Source of the DNA: Ulvibacter algarum
GTDB lineage: Bacteria > Bacteroidota > Bacteroidia > Flavobacteriales > Flavobacteriaceae
NCBI GenBank assembly: GCA_947488905.1
Contig: CANLBJ010000001.1
Span: 558,001 to 622,000 of the forward strand
Reading direction: 5' to 3'
DNA: 64,000 nt
Position numbers and translations under genes: made by a program. Below the pieces are notes generated by a model. It saw only the letters and a program-made list of their open reading frames with translations. It ran no database searches and was not told the origin of the DNA. Position 1 is the first letter of the stretch; each line of letters opens with the position of its first letter. Below are positions 46,742 through 55,529 of the stretch, in pieces.

Positions 46742-49384
46742 ATGAGAATACGCGAAATCAACGCAATGAGAGGACCTAATTATTGGTCTGTGAGAAGGCA
46801 TAAACTAATAGTTATGGTTCTCGACTTAGAGAAAATGGAAGAATCACCCTCAGATAAAATTCCTGGTTTTGCAGAACGACTACAAAAAATGTTCCCCACA
46901 ATGTATAGCCACAGGTGTAGTGTAGGTTCTCCCGGTGGTTTTTTTAAGAGAGTTGATGAAGGGACTTGGATGGGTCATATTATAGAGCACATTGCGCTAG
47001 AAATACAGACACTTGCAGGTATGGATACTGGTTTTGGGAGAACCCGAGATTATGGCGAGCACGGTGTTTATAATGTGGTTTTCTCATATATGGAAGAGAG
47101 TGTAGGGCGTTATGCCGCAAAAGCGGCTGTAGCAATATGCGAAGCATTAATTGTTGGTGAGACTTATGATCTTGAAGTTGATATTCAAGAAATGCGTGAA
47201 CTAAGAGAGTCTTCTCGTTTAGGCCCAAGTACTGGTAGTATTGTAGAAGAAGCAGAAAGCAGAGGAATCCCGTGGATACGATTAAACAAATATTCTTTAT
47301 GTCAATTAGGTTATGGTGCAAACCAAAAAAGAATACAAGCCACAGTAACTTCAGAAACTTCAAGTATAGGGGTCGAGTTGGCTTGTGATAAAGAAGACAC
47401 AAAATACTTATTAGAGCAGGCAGAAATTGATGTACCTCGCGGAGACATTATTAGAAGAGAAAGAAGTCTAGAAGAAGCATGTCGTTATGTAGGTTTTCCA
47501 CTTGTAATTAAACCTGTAGATGGCAATCATGGAAGAGGTATTACTGTAGATATTCAAAATCTTGATGATGCGCTTGTAGCATTTAAACACGCAAAAGATA
47601 GTTCTAGAAGTGGGGCTATTATTGTTGAAAAATTTATTGTTGGTGAAGATTACAGATTATTAGTAATTAATAATAAACTAGTCGCAGGTGCAGTACGTAC
47701 ACCAGCTCACGTAATAGGAGATGGGACATCTACCGTGCAAGAATTAATAGACAAAGTAAATAGCGATCCTCGTCGTGGTTTTGGTCATGAAAATGTATTG
47801 ACAAAAATCACTACAAACGAGTTAACCTTAACTATTATAAAAGACGCTGGTTACAGTTTAGATTCTGTAATTAATAAAGGAGAAAGGCTAATATTAAAAG
47901 ATACCGCAAACTTAAGTACCGGTGGTACAGCAGAAGATATTACAGATATTATTCACCCTGCAAATGTGAGCATGGTAGAGCGTATCTCAAAAATAATTGA
48001 TCTTGATATTTGTGGTATTGATATAATGACTACAGATATTAGCAAACCACTTTCTGAAACAGGTGGTGCTGTTCTAGAAGTAAACGCAGGGCCAGGATTT
48101 AGAATGCATTTAGCGCCTACAATAGGGCTGCCTCGCAACGTAGCAGCACCAGTAATAGATAAGCTATTTCCGAAGCAAGGAGATACAGGACGCATACCTA
48201 TCACTGCAATAACGGGAACAAATGGTAAGACAACCACTAGTAGATTGATTGCTCATATGGCAAAAATGAAAGGATATCGTGTGGGTTATACCACGAGTGA
48301 TGGGGTTTATATTCAGAACAGATTATTAATGACGGGTGATTGTACTGGGCCAGCAAGTGCAGAGTTTGTACTAAGAGATCCAACGGTAAACTTTGCCGTT
48401 TTAGAATGTGCTCGAGGTGGATTGTTAAGAGCTGGATTAGGTTTTAAAAACTGTGATGTTGCGGTTGTGACTAATGTGGCTGCAGATCATTTAGGTTTAA
48501 AAGGAATACACACTATTGAGCAACTAGCACGTGTAAAAGCAGTAATACCAGAAACAGTACTACCAGATGGTACAGCTGTTTTAAATGCAGATGATGAGCT
48601 AGTTTATGATATGCGACGTAATTTAAATTGTAATGTAGCGCTGTTTTCTATGGATGAAAACAACACTCATATACAAGCAATGCAGCGCAAAGGAGGTATC
48701 ACCGCTGTTTATGAAAACGGATATGTAACAATTTGCAAAGGCCAATGGAAAATGCGTGTAATGAAAGCAGAGCATATACCATTAACCTATGGTGGGAAAG
48801 CAGATTTTATGATTCAAAATGTATTAGCGGCTGTGATAGTAGCGCATGTACATGGTATTCATATAGAAGATATGAAGATGGCGCTTGAAACTTTTATACC
48901 AAGTGCTGCACAAACTCCAGGAAGATTAAATCTTTTTAAGTTCCAAAACTTTAGCATCCTATTAGATTATGCTCATAATCCAGCAGGAATGACAGCGTTA
49001 AAAGGCTTCTCAGACAAACTTGATGCGACTCATAAGGTTTGCATTATTGCAGGTATAGGTGACAGGAGAGAAGAAGATAATAATATGATAGGTAGTATCG
49101 CTGCAGACATGGCAGACGAAATTATAATACGTCAAGATAAAAGACTGCGCGGTAAGACTGAAGAAGAGCTAATAGCAATGCTAGAAGTAGGAATAAAAAG
49201 GACAGACCCAAATATTAAAACTACTGTAATACCAAGCGAAAAAGAAGCAATAACCCACGCTGTAAACACTGCAAAAAAAGGATCATTAATTATCTTATGT
49301 AGTGATGTAGTGCCAGATGCATTAGCATTAGTGCAAAAATTTAAAGCCCAGGAAGCTAGTGGCGAATTGACGTTTGCTGAGTAA
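46742..49384 (+). CDS. cphA: Cyanophycin synthetase
   Basis: Enzyme of 880 residues that builds multi-L-arginyl-poly-L-aspartate without ribosomes. It has an N-terminal domain (RGPNYWSVRRHKLIVMVLDL), an ATP-grasp domain that adds Asp (VIKPVDGNHGRGITVDI, LEVNAGPGFRMHL), and a Mur-ligase-like domain that adds Arg (ITAITGTNGKTTTSRLIAHM, LDYAHNPAGM). Length and motifs are those of CphA1. The polymer stores nitrogen and carbon. All three genes for making and using the polymer are here, so the cycle is complete in principle. Confidence 0.97.
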   Translation: MRIREINAMRGPNYWSVRRHKLIVMVLDLEKMEESPSDKIPGFAERLQKMFPTMYSHRCSVGSPGGFFKRVDEGTWMGHIIEHIALEIQTLAGMDTGFGRTRDYGEHGVYNVVFSYMEESVGRYAAKAAVAICEALIVGETYDLEVDIQEMRELRESSRLGPSTGSIVEEAESRGIPWIRLNKYSLCQLGYGANQKRIQATVTSETSSIGVELACDKEDTKYLLEQAEIDVPRGDIIRRERSLEEACRYVGFPLVIKPVDGNHGRGITVDIQNLDDALVAFKHAKDSSRSGAIIVEKFIVGEDYRLLVINNKLVAGAVRTPAHVIGDGTSTVQELIDKVNSDPRRGFGHENVLTKITTNELTLTIIKDAGYSLDSVINKGERLILKDTANLSTGGTAEDITDIIHPANVSMVERISKIIDLDICGIDIMTTDISKPLSETGGAVLEVNAGPGFRMHLAPTIGLPRNVAAPVIDKLFPKQGDTGRIPITAITGTNGKTTTSRLIAHMAKMKGYRVGYTTSDGVYIQNRLLMTGDCTGPASAEFVLRDPTVNFAVLECARGGLLRAGLGFKNCDVAVVTNVAADHLGLKGIHTIEQLARVKAVIPETVLPDGTAVLNADDELVYDMRRNLNCNVALFSMDENNTHIQAMQRKGGITAVYENGYVTICKGQWKMRVMKAEHIPLTYGGKADFMIQNVLAAVIVAHVHGIHIEDMKMALETFIPSAAQTPGRLNLFKFQNFSILLDYAHNPAGMTALKGFSDKLDATHKVCIIAGIGDRREEDNNMIGSIAADMADEIIIRQDKRLRGKTEEELIAMLEVGIKRTDPNIKTTVIPSEKEAITHAVNTAKKGSLIILCSDVVPDALALVQKFKAQEASGELTFAE

Positions 49385-49412
49385 AATAACTTCGGAAATA
49401 TTATAGAAAATA

Positions 49413-49470
49413 AAAAGACCGTGCTCCTCAACACGGTCCTTTTTTTTCAAAAAAATTGAAAATTTTACCT
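49413..49470 (-). ncRNA. Candidate tiny RNA under LytTR-type repeats (prediction)
   Basis: On the minus strand the repeat pair at 49512-49541 is followed, after 28 bases, by TAAATTTA (plus 49476-49483). At the LytTR gene the same repeats are followed, after 28 bases, by TATCTTTA. A transcript starting near 49470 would run to the hairpin at 49417-49438, giving about 55 bases ending in a T tract. No reading frame of note. Wholly predicted; the hairpin may serve only cphA. Confidence 0.25.
49417..49447. terminator. Terminator after cphA
   Basis: GACCGTG (49417-49423) pairs with CACGGTC (49432-49438), with A tract before and T tract (49440-49447) after. On the minus strand it could also end a short RNA coming from 49470. 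Confidence 0.85.
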
Positions 49471-49511
49471 CACAATAAATTTACAATAAATGATTGTTGG
49501 TGGTAAATTTT

Positions 49512-49541
49512 TTTAGTGAGTGAACGTTTTTTTTAGTGAGT
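49512..49541. promoter_or_regulatory. Direct repeat pair TTTAGTGAGT, 20-bp period (copy downstream of the LytTR gene)
   Basis: TTTAGTGAGT at 49512-49521 and 49532-49541, start-to-start distance 20 bp (two helical turns). It matches the pair at 50395-50424 upstream of the regulator gene, including the T tract between the units. Two sites on one DNA face suit a LytTR dimer. Confidence 0.55.
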
Positions 49542-49556
49542 AAAAATTTTTAATCA

Positions 49557-49590
49557 AAAAGACCGCAGTTCCCATACTGCGGTCTTTAAT
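49557..49590. terminator. Terminator after the LytTR gene
   Basis: GACCGCAGT (49561-49569) pairs with ACTGCGGTC (49576-49584), with A tract on the left (the T tract for the leftward gene) and T-rich sequence on the right. Confidence 0.8.
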
Positions 49591-49658
49591 TTTCTTAAGA
49601 ATTTGGGCCCTTAAGAATGAGTTTTTTTATAGTTAGAGGTGTTAGTTTACATAGCAAA

Positions 49659-50342
49659 TTACTCTAGCATTTTTTTTAATAACTTTCTATTTCCGTAGCT
49701 AAGAGGAATTTCGTGATTCTCAATAAGAACACAATTTGCTTTTATTGCCGAAATTTTACGAAGATTGATCCAATAGCTTCTATGAGATTGAAAGAAGTGT
49801 TTTTGGTTTAACGTTTCAGCAGTATTCTTTAAGGTGTGTGGTACTATATATTCTTCTGTGGCAGTATAGATGTAACAGTAGTTGTCAAAAGCTTTAAGAA
49901 ATTGAATAGAGGCTTGTTTTATGGTTATTTTTCTACCATCTGTTTTAATGTGTATAACCTCTTCATCTTCACAAGCAATACTGTGCCAAGCAAGCTCAAC
50001 ATTGCTTAATAAACCAGCTTCTGTAAATGGCTTAACAATGTAACCTAAAGGTTTAGTTTCTTTTACTCTTGCTAAAGTGTTTGGGTCTGTTTGAGAAGTG
50101 ATGTACATATAATGCACATTTATTTTGTCTAAATATTCTGCAATATTAACACCGTCTTTATCACCTTCTAGCTGTATGTCTAATAGCACAAGTGAAGGTT
50201 TTAGTTTTATTATTTGTTCAATAGCTTCATCATACTCATCACTACTGCCCACCACTTGGATTCCTTTCTTTTTTAATGCCATTTTGAGGTTCATTAAAAT
50301 GAGAGGTTCATCTTCTACAATATAGATTTTAAGCTTGTTCAC
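49659..50342 (-). CDS. LytTR-family response regulator
   Basis: Two-component regulator of 227 residues. Receiver domain: acidic pair in IYIVEDEPLILM, phospho-acceptor Asp in SLVLLDIQLEGD, Thr/Ser in MYITSQTD and Lys in YIVKPF, all intact. A LytTR DNA-binding domain follows (ITIKQASIQFLKAFDNYCYI, FFQSHRSYWINLRKISAI, EIPLSYGNRKLLKKML). The sensor kinase is at 50482, just upstream in the same direction. The 139-base spacer between them contains a phased repeat pair and a -7-like box, so the gene probably has its own, autoregulated promoter. Confidence 0.95.
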   Translation of the reverse strand: MNKLKIYIVEDEPLILMNLKMALKKKGIQVVGSSDEYDEAIEQIIKLKPSLVLLDIQLEGDKDGVNIAEYLDKINVHYMYITSQTDPNTLARVKETKPLGYIVKPFTEAGLLSNVELAWHSIACEDEEVIHIKTDGRKITIKQASIQFLKAFDNYCYIYTATEEYIVPHTLKNTAETLNQKHFFQSHRSYWINLRKISAIKANCVLIENHEIPLSYGNRKLLKKMLE

Positions 50343-50358
50343 AAAATAATTTGATTAC

Positions 50359-50424
50359 TAAAGATACATTTATGAAGATGCGAATCCTAATTTCTTTAGT
50401 GAATGAATGTTTTTTTTAGTGAAT
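50359..50424 (-). promoter_or_regulatory. Promoter of the LytTR gene with direct repeats
   Basis: TTTAGTGAAT at 50395-50404 and 50415-50424 (plus strand; ATTCACTAAA in the gene direction), start-to-start distance 20 bp, lie 28 bases upstream of TATCTTTA (plus 50359-50366), a one-mismatch -7 box. The repeats would be near -40 to -70, a usual place for an activator. Confidence 0.55.
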
Positions 50425-50481
50425 AGACCTTAAAGCGATTTTCTGTTTTAAAGTGCTGTAAGTGCAAAAGTTATATAAAGG

Positions 50482-52440
50482 TTACAGTATCTCAAATCTT
50501 TTCATAACAACACTTGCTATTGTGCCATTAGGAGAAGAAGGTGTGTGCGTTAAACTAGCTTTCAGTTTTTTTGATAAAGCATCAATAAGCTCAATACCAA
50601 AAGAGGTCTCTTTTATGGTGTTAGGCATACCAACACCATTATCAATAACTTGTAGCACTAGAGTCTCATCTTTTAAAAAGAAATGTATTTGTAAAAAACT
50701 GTCTTCTGTCACCGGTTTAAATGCGTGTTTTAAGACATTTGTGATTAGTTCATTAATGATTAAACCAATGGGGGTAATTGTTTCTATAGATAACACTAGT
50801 TTTTCTGCATTCACTTTGTACTTTAATTTTGTGGTCTCAAACTGATGGCTTTCTATAATATCTTTTGTAAAATCTTCTATGTATTCTTTAGCATCAATAC
50901 CTACAAGTTGATCTTTACTGTAAAGTTTTTGATGTATTAATACCATAGATCTCACTCTATTTTGAGCTTCTTTAATTGCGATTTTTGCTTCTTTGTCTTG
51001 AGCTGTTTCACTTTGTATAAACAATAAAGAAGACACCATCTGAAAACTGTTTTTAACACGATGATGTGTCTCACGTAGTAGAATGTTTTTTTCATCTACA
51101 GTAGCTTCAAGCAGTTTTTTTTGCTTTGCTAACAAGTAGTTTTTTTTGCGGTTTTTGTAAAAGAAAAACCCTAGAAATGCAGCAAATAGAAACCCTATGA
51201 CAGCAAGTGTGGTTGTTAATAAACCGCGTCTTTTTCTAGCAGCTATCTCGGCATTTTTTAATTCTTCTGTTTTACTAAATTCATATTGAAGTTCTTGTTC
51301 TGTTTGTTTTTTAATATTATTCTCGTTGTAAATAGAATCTCGAGCAGTAACAAAATATTCATAGTTAATAAGAGCATCATTGTTTTCCCCTACTGCTTTA
51401 TAGGCTATATATAAACAATGGCAAGCTTGCGAATAAATCTTTAATGCATTAGAGTTTTTTGCGTAATTTTTACTTTTTTCACAATCTATAATTGCTAGAG
51501 AATAATCCTTCTTTTTAATATATAAATCACCTCTATACGCTAAAGATTGCCCAAGTTTTACTTGATTTTCTTGACTTTTATAAAAGTTTACAGTGTTTGT
51601 TAAGATATCTTCAGCTAGATTATAATTTCCTAGTTCTGTATGTGCGATACCTATATTTAAATCAGAGTTAGCAATCATTCTTTGGGGTGCATTCCCTTTC
51701 AATTTTAATTCTTTACCCTCCTCAAAAGCGATTAATGCCTTTTTAAATTGTTTTGTGTTTAGATATAAATCTCCTTTGTTAGTAATAAATACTCCCGCTG
51801 GGATATTTAATTTACTCTGCATACTTGCATTAAAACCTTGGTCATAAAAACTTTCAGCTTTTTCATATTCTTCTATTGAGTTATAATAATTAGCAAGGGA
51901 GTTTAAAGAAGAGAGCACCGTGTTATTATACCTTCCTTTTTCTTGCTCGTTTAATTGTAGTGTATCTACCTTATCTAGTAAACTTTTAGACTTTAGTAAC
52001 GTTGCAATCGCAAGCGGGTTATTACCTTGTCTTTTATAAATTCCACTTTCTGTTTCGGTTAAAAAAGAGCGTAAAAGAGGCTGAGAGGCATCATCTATTA
52101 GTGGTTTACATAAATTTATATAATAGAGTGCAGAGTCTAGTTGTGCGTTATAGTAATGAAAATTTGCTGTATAATAATGACTTGTCGCTTGTAGTTTTTC
52201 TTCATTAGATGTTAGTGCTAATTTTTCTGATAAATAGACTAGACTTTGAGTGTGCTTACTATATCTATTAGTGCTTACATATGTACATAATACATCTACT
52301 TTTTCTCTAGCTGTTTTTTTTTCTTCTGAAATTTTAATAACAGAATCTATAGCTTTTTGTTGAGACAGGCTTAACGTGTCATTTTGCCCCGTAGCAATTG
52401 AGAAAAAAGGAAAAGTAAAAATGAGTAAAAGCCATTTCAT
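50482..52440 (-). CDS. TPR sensor histidine kinase, HisKA_2 type
   Basis: Membrane sensor of 652 residues: signal peptide, tetratricopeptide repeats over about 30-390 (for example NLNIGIAHTELGNYNLAEDI), a membrane segment near 408-430, a HisKA_2 domain with phospho-acceptor His in RETHHRVKNSFQMVSSLL, and a HATPase domain (ELITNVLKHAFK, VIDNGVGMP). The HisKA_2/LytTR pairing with the next gene is typical in Bacteroidota. The signal is unknown. An extended dispersed motif (52323-52337) sits in the early coding region. Confidence 0.94.
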   Translation of the reverse strand: MKWLLLIFTFPFFSIATGQNDTLSLSQQKAIDSVIKISEEKKTAREKVDVLCTYVSTNRYSKHTQSLVYLSEKLALTSNEEKLQATSHYYTANFHYYNAQLDSALYYINLCKPLIDDASQPLLRSFLTETESGIYKRQGNNPLAIATLLKSKSLLDKVDTLQLNEQEKGRYNNTVLSSLNSLANYYNSIEEYEKAESFYDQGFNASMQSKLNIPAGVFITNKGDLYLNTKQFKKALIAFEEGKELKLKGNAPQRMIANSDLNIGIAHTELGNYNLAEDILTNTVNFYKSQENQVKLGQSLAYRGDLYIKKKDYSLAIIDCEKSKNYAKNSNALKIYSQACHCLYIAYKAVGENNDALINYEYFVTARDSIYNENNIKKQTEQELQYEFSKTEELKNAEIAARKRRGLLTTTLAVIGFLFAAFLGFFFYKNRKKNYLLAKQKKLLEATVDEKNILLRETHHRVKNSFQMVSSLLFIQSETAQDKEAKIAIKEAQNRVRSMVLIHQKLYSKDQLVGIDAKEYIEDFTKDIIESHQFETTKLKYKVNAEKLVLSIETITPIGLIINELITNVLKHAFKPVTEDSFLQIHFFLKDETLVLQVIDNGVGMPNTIKETSFGIELIDALSKKLKASLTHTPSSPNGTIASVVMKRFEIL

Positions 52441-52531
52441 GGTTTACAGTTTATTTGGTTAGTTAAATGTACAGTATTATTTTTTAAATAAAATGGTGCT
52501 AATGAGGGTGATAACTAAAACCCCTTTTTTG

Positions 52532-52539
52532 TATCTTTT
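52532..52539 (+). promoter_or_regulatory. Possible -7 element (TATCTTTT)
   Basis: One mismatch from TAnnTTTG, 20 bases before the GH92 start at 52560. Confidence 0.4.
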
Positions 52540-52559
52540 CACTCCTATAAAAATAACTA

Positions 52560-55490
52560 ATGATGAGATTTACTGCTTTACTAATATTTATGGCGTTATT
52601 AATAAGCTGTAACGATATAGAAAAACAGCATATTTCAGAAACAAATATACCGCTCACCAGCTACGTAAATACATTTGTAGGTACAGGTGGTCATGGTCAT
52701 ACCTATCCTGGGGCGACTATGCCTTTTGGGATGATGCAGTTGAGCCCAGACACACGTCTTGATGGGTGGGATGGTTGTAGCGGGTATCATTATAGTGATG
52801 ATACTATTTATGGTTTTAGCCATACACATTTAAGTGGTACAGGTGTAAGTGATTATGGTGATGTTTTAATAATGCCAACTAATAATATTGTCTTTAATAA
52901 TGGTGCTGATGGTAAGGAGGGTTACAGATCAAAATTCTCGCACGATAATGAAGAGGCTTCACCAGGATATTATAAAGTACATCTTGATGACACTAATATT
53001 GACGTTGCACTTACGGTTACAGAGCGAGCAGGAATGCATGAGTATAAATATCCCTCTGCAGAGAATCAAATAGCAATAATAGATTTACTACATCGTGATA
53101 AAACGCTAGATGCAAAAATAGAAGTAGTTTCTAAAAACGAAATTCAAGGTTATCGTTTTAGTGAAGCATGGGCAACAGATCAACGTCTTTTTTTTAGTAT
53201 TAAAACATCACATCCATTTAATGATATGTTGCAATCTCCACCTATTAAAGGAGCGTCTGGAGCTCAAAAAATTGCTTTAAGTTTTATAAACCCTAATAAT
53301 GAACCTGTCTATGTTTCTGTGGGTATTTCTGCTGTAGATATAACTGGTGCAAAGAAAAATAGAGAGGTAGAGTTGGGTGATAAAACCTTTACTCAATTAA
53401 AAAAAGAAGCCGCTTTACAATGGGAGCATCAGCTTAATAAAATTGTAATAGAAGACTCTTCAGAAAACAATAAACACGTTTTTTACTCTGCGTTATATCA
53501 CACCATGTTAGCTCCTAATCTCTATCAAGATGTAGATGGCAGGTATCGCGGGATGGATATGGAGATCCATCAAACTAAAGACTTTGATTATTATACCGTG
53601 TTTTCTTTATGGGATACCTACAGAGCAGCACACCCTTTATATACTATTATTGAGCAAAAACGCACCAATGATTTTGTGAACACCATGCTCGCTAAATATC
53701 AAGAAGGTGGTATCATCCCTATTTGGGATTTATCTGCAAATTATACGGGTTGTATGATAGGGTATCACGGTGTGCCTGTAATTGCAGATGCTTATTTAAA
53801 AGGCATTGTTGATTATGACACAGAGCTAGCTTTTAAAGCCATAAAACATAGTGCAATGCAAGATAAGCTAGGTCTCAAAGCATACAAAAATCAAGGCTTT
53901 ATACCCATGGAAGAAGAGAGCGAAAGTGTGTCTAAAACTTTAGAATATGCTTATGATGATTGGACCATTGCGCAAATGGCAAAAGCAATGGGTAAAACGG
54001 AAGATTATATATTATTTACAGAAAGAGCACAGTATTATAAAAATGTGTTTAATCCAGAAACTGGTTTTATGCAAGGAAGATTTAATAATACTTGGTTTGG
54101 TCCTTTTGATCCTTATGAGGTTAATTTTAACTACACAGAGGCAAACGCATGGCAGTATAGTTTATACGCCCCTCATGATATTTCTGGATTAACAAAAATG
54201 ATGGGTGGTAAACAAAAACTAGAATCACATTTAGATAACTTGTTTAGTGCAGAAGCAAAAACTTCTGGAAGGGACCAAGCAGATATTACAGGTTTAATAG
54301 GCCAGTACGCTCACGGAAACGAGCCAAGCCATCACATGGCGTATCTCTACAATTTTGTAAACAAGCCGGCAAAAACACAAAAGTTAGTTCGTGAGATTTT
54401 AACAACTCTTTACACTAATGAGCCAGATGGTGTTTCTGGTAACGAAGACTGTGGTCAAATGAGCGCTTGGTATATTTTGAGTTCATTAGGTTTTTACCCT
54501 GTAACACCAGGTAGTAATGAGTATATAATAGGAGCTCCATTATTTGAAAGGGCGACTATTAATTTAGAAAACAGAAAACAGTTTGTTATAACTGCTCAGG
54601 ACATTTCCGAAGTAAATAAATACATAAAATCTGTCACCCTCAATGGTGAGCCTTTAAACAAAACGTATATCAACCATTCTGCAATTGCCAATGGTGGAGC
54701 ATTACATTTTGAGATGACAGATATACCTTCAGATTGGGGAACAAAACAAGGGCAAGAGCCAAAAACAAGTATAGATGATCATAAAATTTTACTAGCACCA
54801 TTTATTGCAGAAGGCAAAGTTGCCTTTAAAAATAATACACGTGTTCAGCTAGCTGTAGCAGATGTTTCATCAGAAATATTCTATGCAATAAACAATGGGT
54901 CATTCAAGAAGTATAGCGCCCCCTTTACTCTAGAAGAAGCAGCCACTATAAAAACATATGCCAAAAAGGAAAAGAAGAAAAGTAAAGTGCTCAAAACGAA
55001 ATTTTACAAAATAGATACTAACCTAAAATTGAAATTACACACTGAGTTTGCTAACGAGTATAATGCTGGCGGTAATGACGCACTTATAGATGGAATACGT
55101 GGAGCAAAAGATTTTAGAACGGGGGCGTGGCAAGGTTATAGCGACAACAACGTAGATGTATTATTAGATTTAGGGAGTGTAAAACAAATAAGCACTATTG
55201 AGACTAACTATTTACAAGATCAACGTAGTTGGATTTTTTACCCAACACAAGTTGAGGTATGGGTTTCAATAGATGGTAATAACTTTAAATCTATTGGGGT
55301 TAAAAATATAGATGCTTCTAATAAAGATGAAGATGTCGCAATTAAAACAATAACATTTAAAGAACCCTCTACTTCTGCTAGATATATAAAACTAGTGGCG
55401 ACTAATCTTGGTTCGGTGCCAGAGTGGCATTTAGGGCACCCTTATGACGGGAAGGCATGGATATTTATTGATGAGGTGTCAGTAAGATAA
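52560..55490 (+). CDS. GH92 alpha-mannosidase lipoprotein with C-terminal discoidin-type domain
   Basis: Lipoprotein of 976 residues (lipobox LLISC). The GH92 domain covers about 30-740: YVNTFVGTGGHGHTYPGATM, GWDGCSGYHYSD, FSHTHLSGTG, FSLWDTYRAAHPL, GNEPSHHMAYLYNF and GNEDCGQMSAWYILSSLGFYP carry the acidic catalytic residues and Ca2+ ligands of this Ca-dependent exo-mannosidase family. The last 150 residues resemble an F5/8 type C carbohydrate-binding domain (DALIDGIRGAKDFRTGAWQG, VDVLLDLGSVKQIS, SARYIKLVATN). The next gene encodes glycosylasparaginase 39 bases on, so the pair likely trims and releases N-glycans at the cell surface or periplasm. Confidence 0.95.
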   Translation: MMRFTALLIFMALLISCNDIEKQHISETNIPLTSYVNTFVGTGGHGHTYPGATMPFGMMQLSPDTRLDGWDGCSGYHYSDDTIYGFSHTHLSGTGVSDYGDVLIMPTNNIVFNNGADGKEGYRSKFSHDNEEASPGYYKVHLDDTNIDVALTVTERAGMHEYKYPSAENQIAIIDLLHRDKTLDAKIEVVSKNEIQGYRFSEAWATDQRLFFSIKTSHPFNDMLQSPPIKGASGAQKIALSFINPNNEPVYVSVGISAVDITGAKKNREVELGDKTFTQLKKEAALQWEHQLNKIVIEDSSENNKHVFYSALYHTMLAPNLYQDVDGRYRGMDMEIHQTKDFDYYTVFSLWDTYRAAHPLYTIIEQKRTNDFVNTMLAKYQEGGIIPIWDLSANYTGCMIGYHGVPVIADAYLKGIVDYDTELAFKAIKHSAMQDKLGLKAYKNQGFIPMEEESESVSKTLEYAYDDWTIAQMAKAMGKTEDYILFTERAQYYKNVFNPETGFMQGRFNNTWFGPFDPYEVNFNYTEANAWQYSLYAPHDISGLTKMMGGKQKLESHLDNLFSAEAKTSGRDQADITGLIGQYAHGNEPSHHMAYLYNFVNKPAKTQKLVREILTTLYTNEPDGVSGNEDCGQMSAWYILSSLGFYPVTPGSNEYIIGAPLFERATINLENRKQFVITAQDISEVNKYIKSVTLNGEPLNKTYINHSAIANGGALHFEMTDIPSDWGTKQGQEPKTSIDDHKILLAPFIAEGKVAFKNNTRVQLAVADVSSEIFYAINNGSFKKYSAPFTLEEAATIKTYAKKEKKKSKVLKTKFYKIDTNLKLKLHTEFANEYNAGGNDALIDGIRGAKDFRTGAWQGYSDNNVDVLLDLGSVKQISTIETNYLQDQRSWIFYPTQVEVWVSIDGNNFKSIGVKNIDASNKDEDVAIKTITFKEPSTSARYIKLVATNLGSVPEWHLGHPYDGKAWIFIDEVSVR

Positions 55491-55529
55491 TTAATGAAAG
55501 ACCTTCGCATATGCGCTGGCAATACTATA

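Noticed and set aside
46980-47402. Leftward 140-codon open frame
   Set aside because: It lies wholly inside cphA on the other strand and gives a Leu/His-rich product with no family features.
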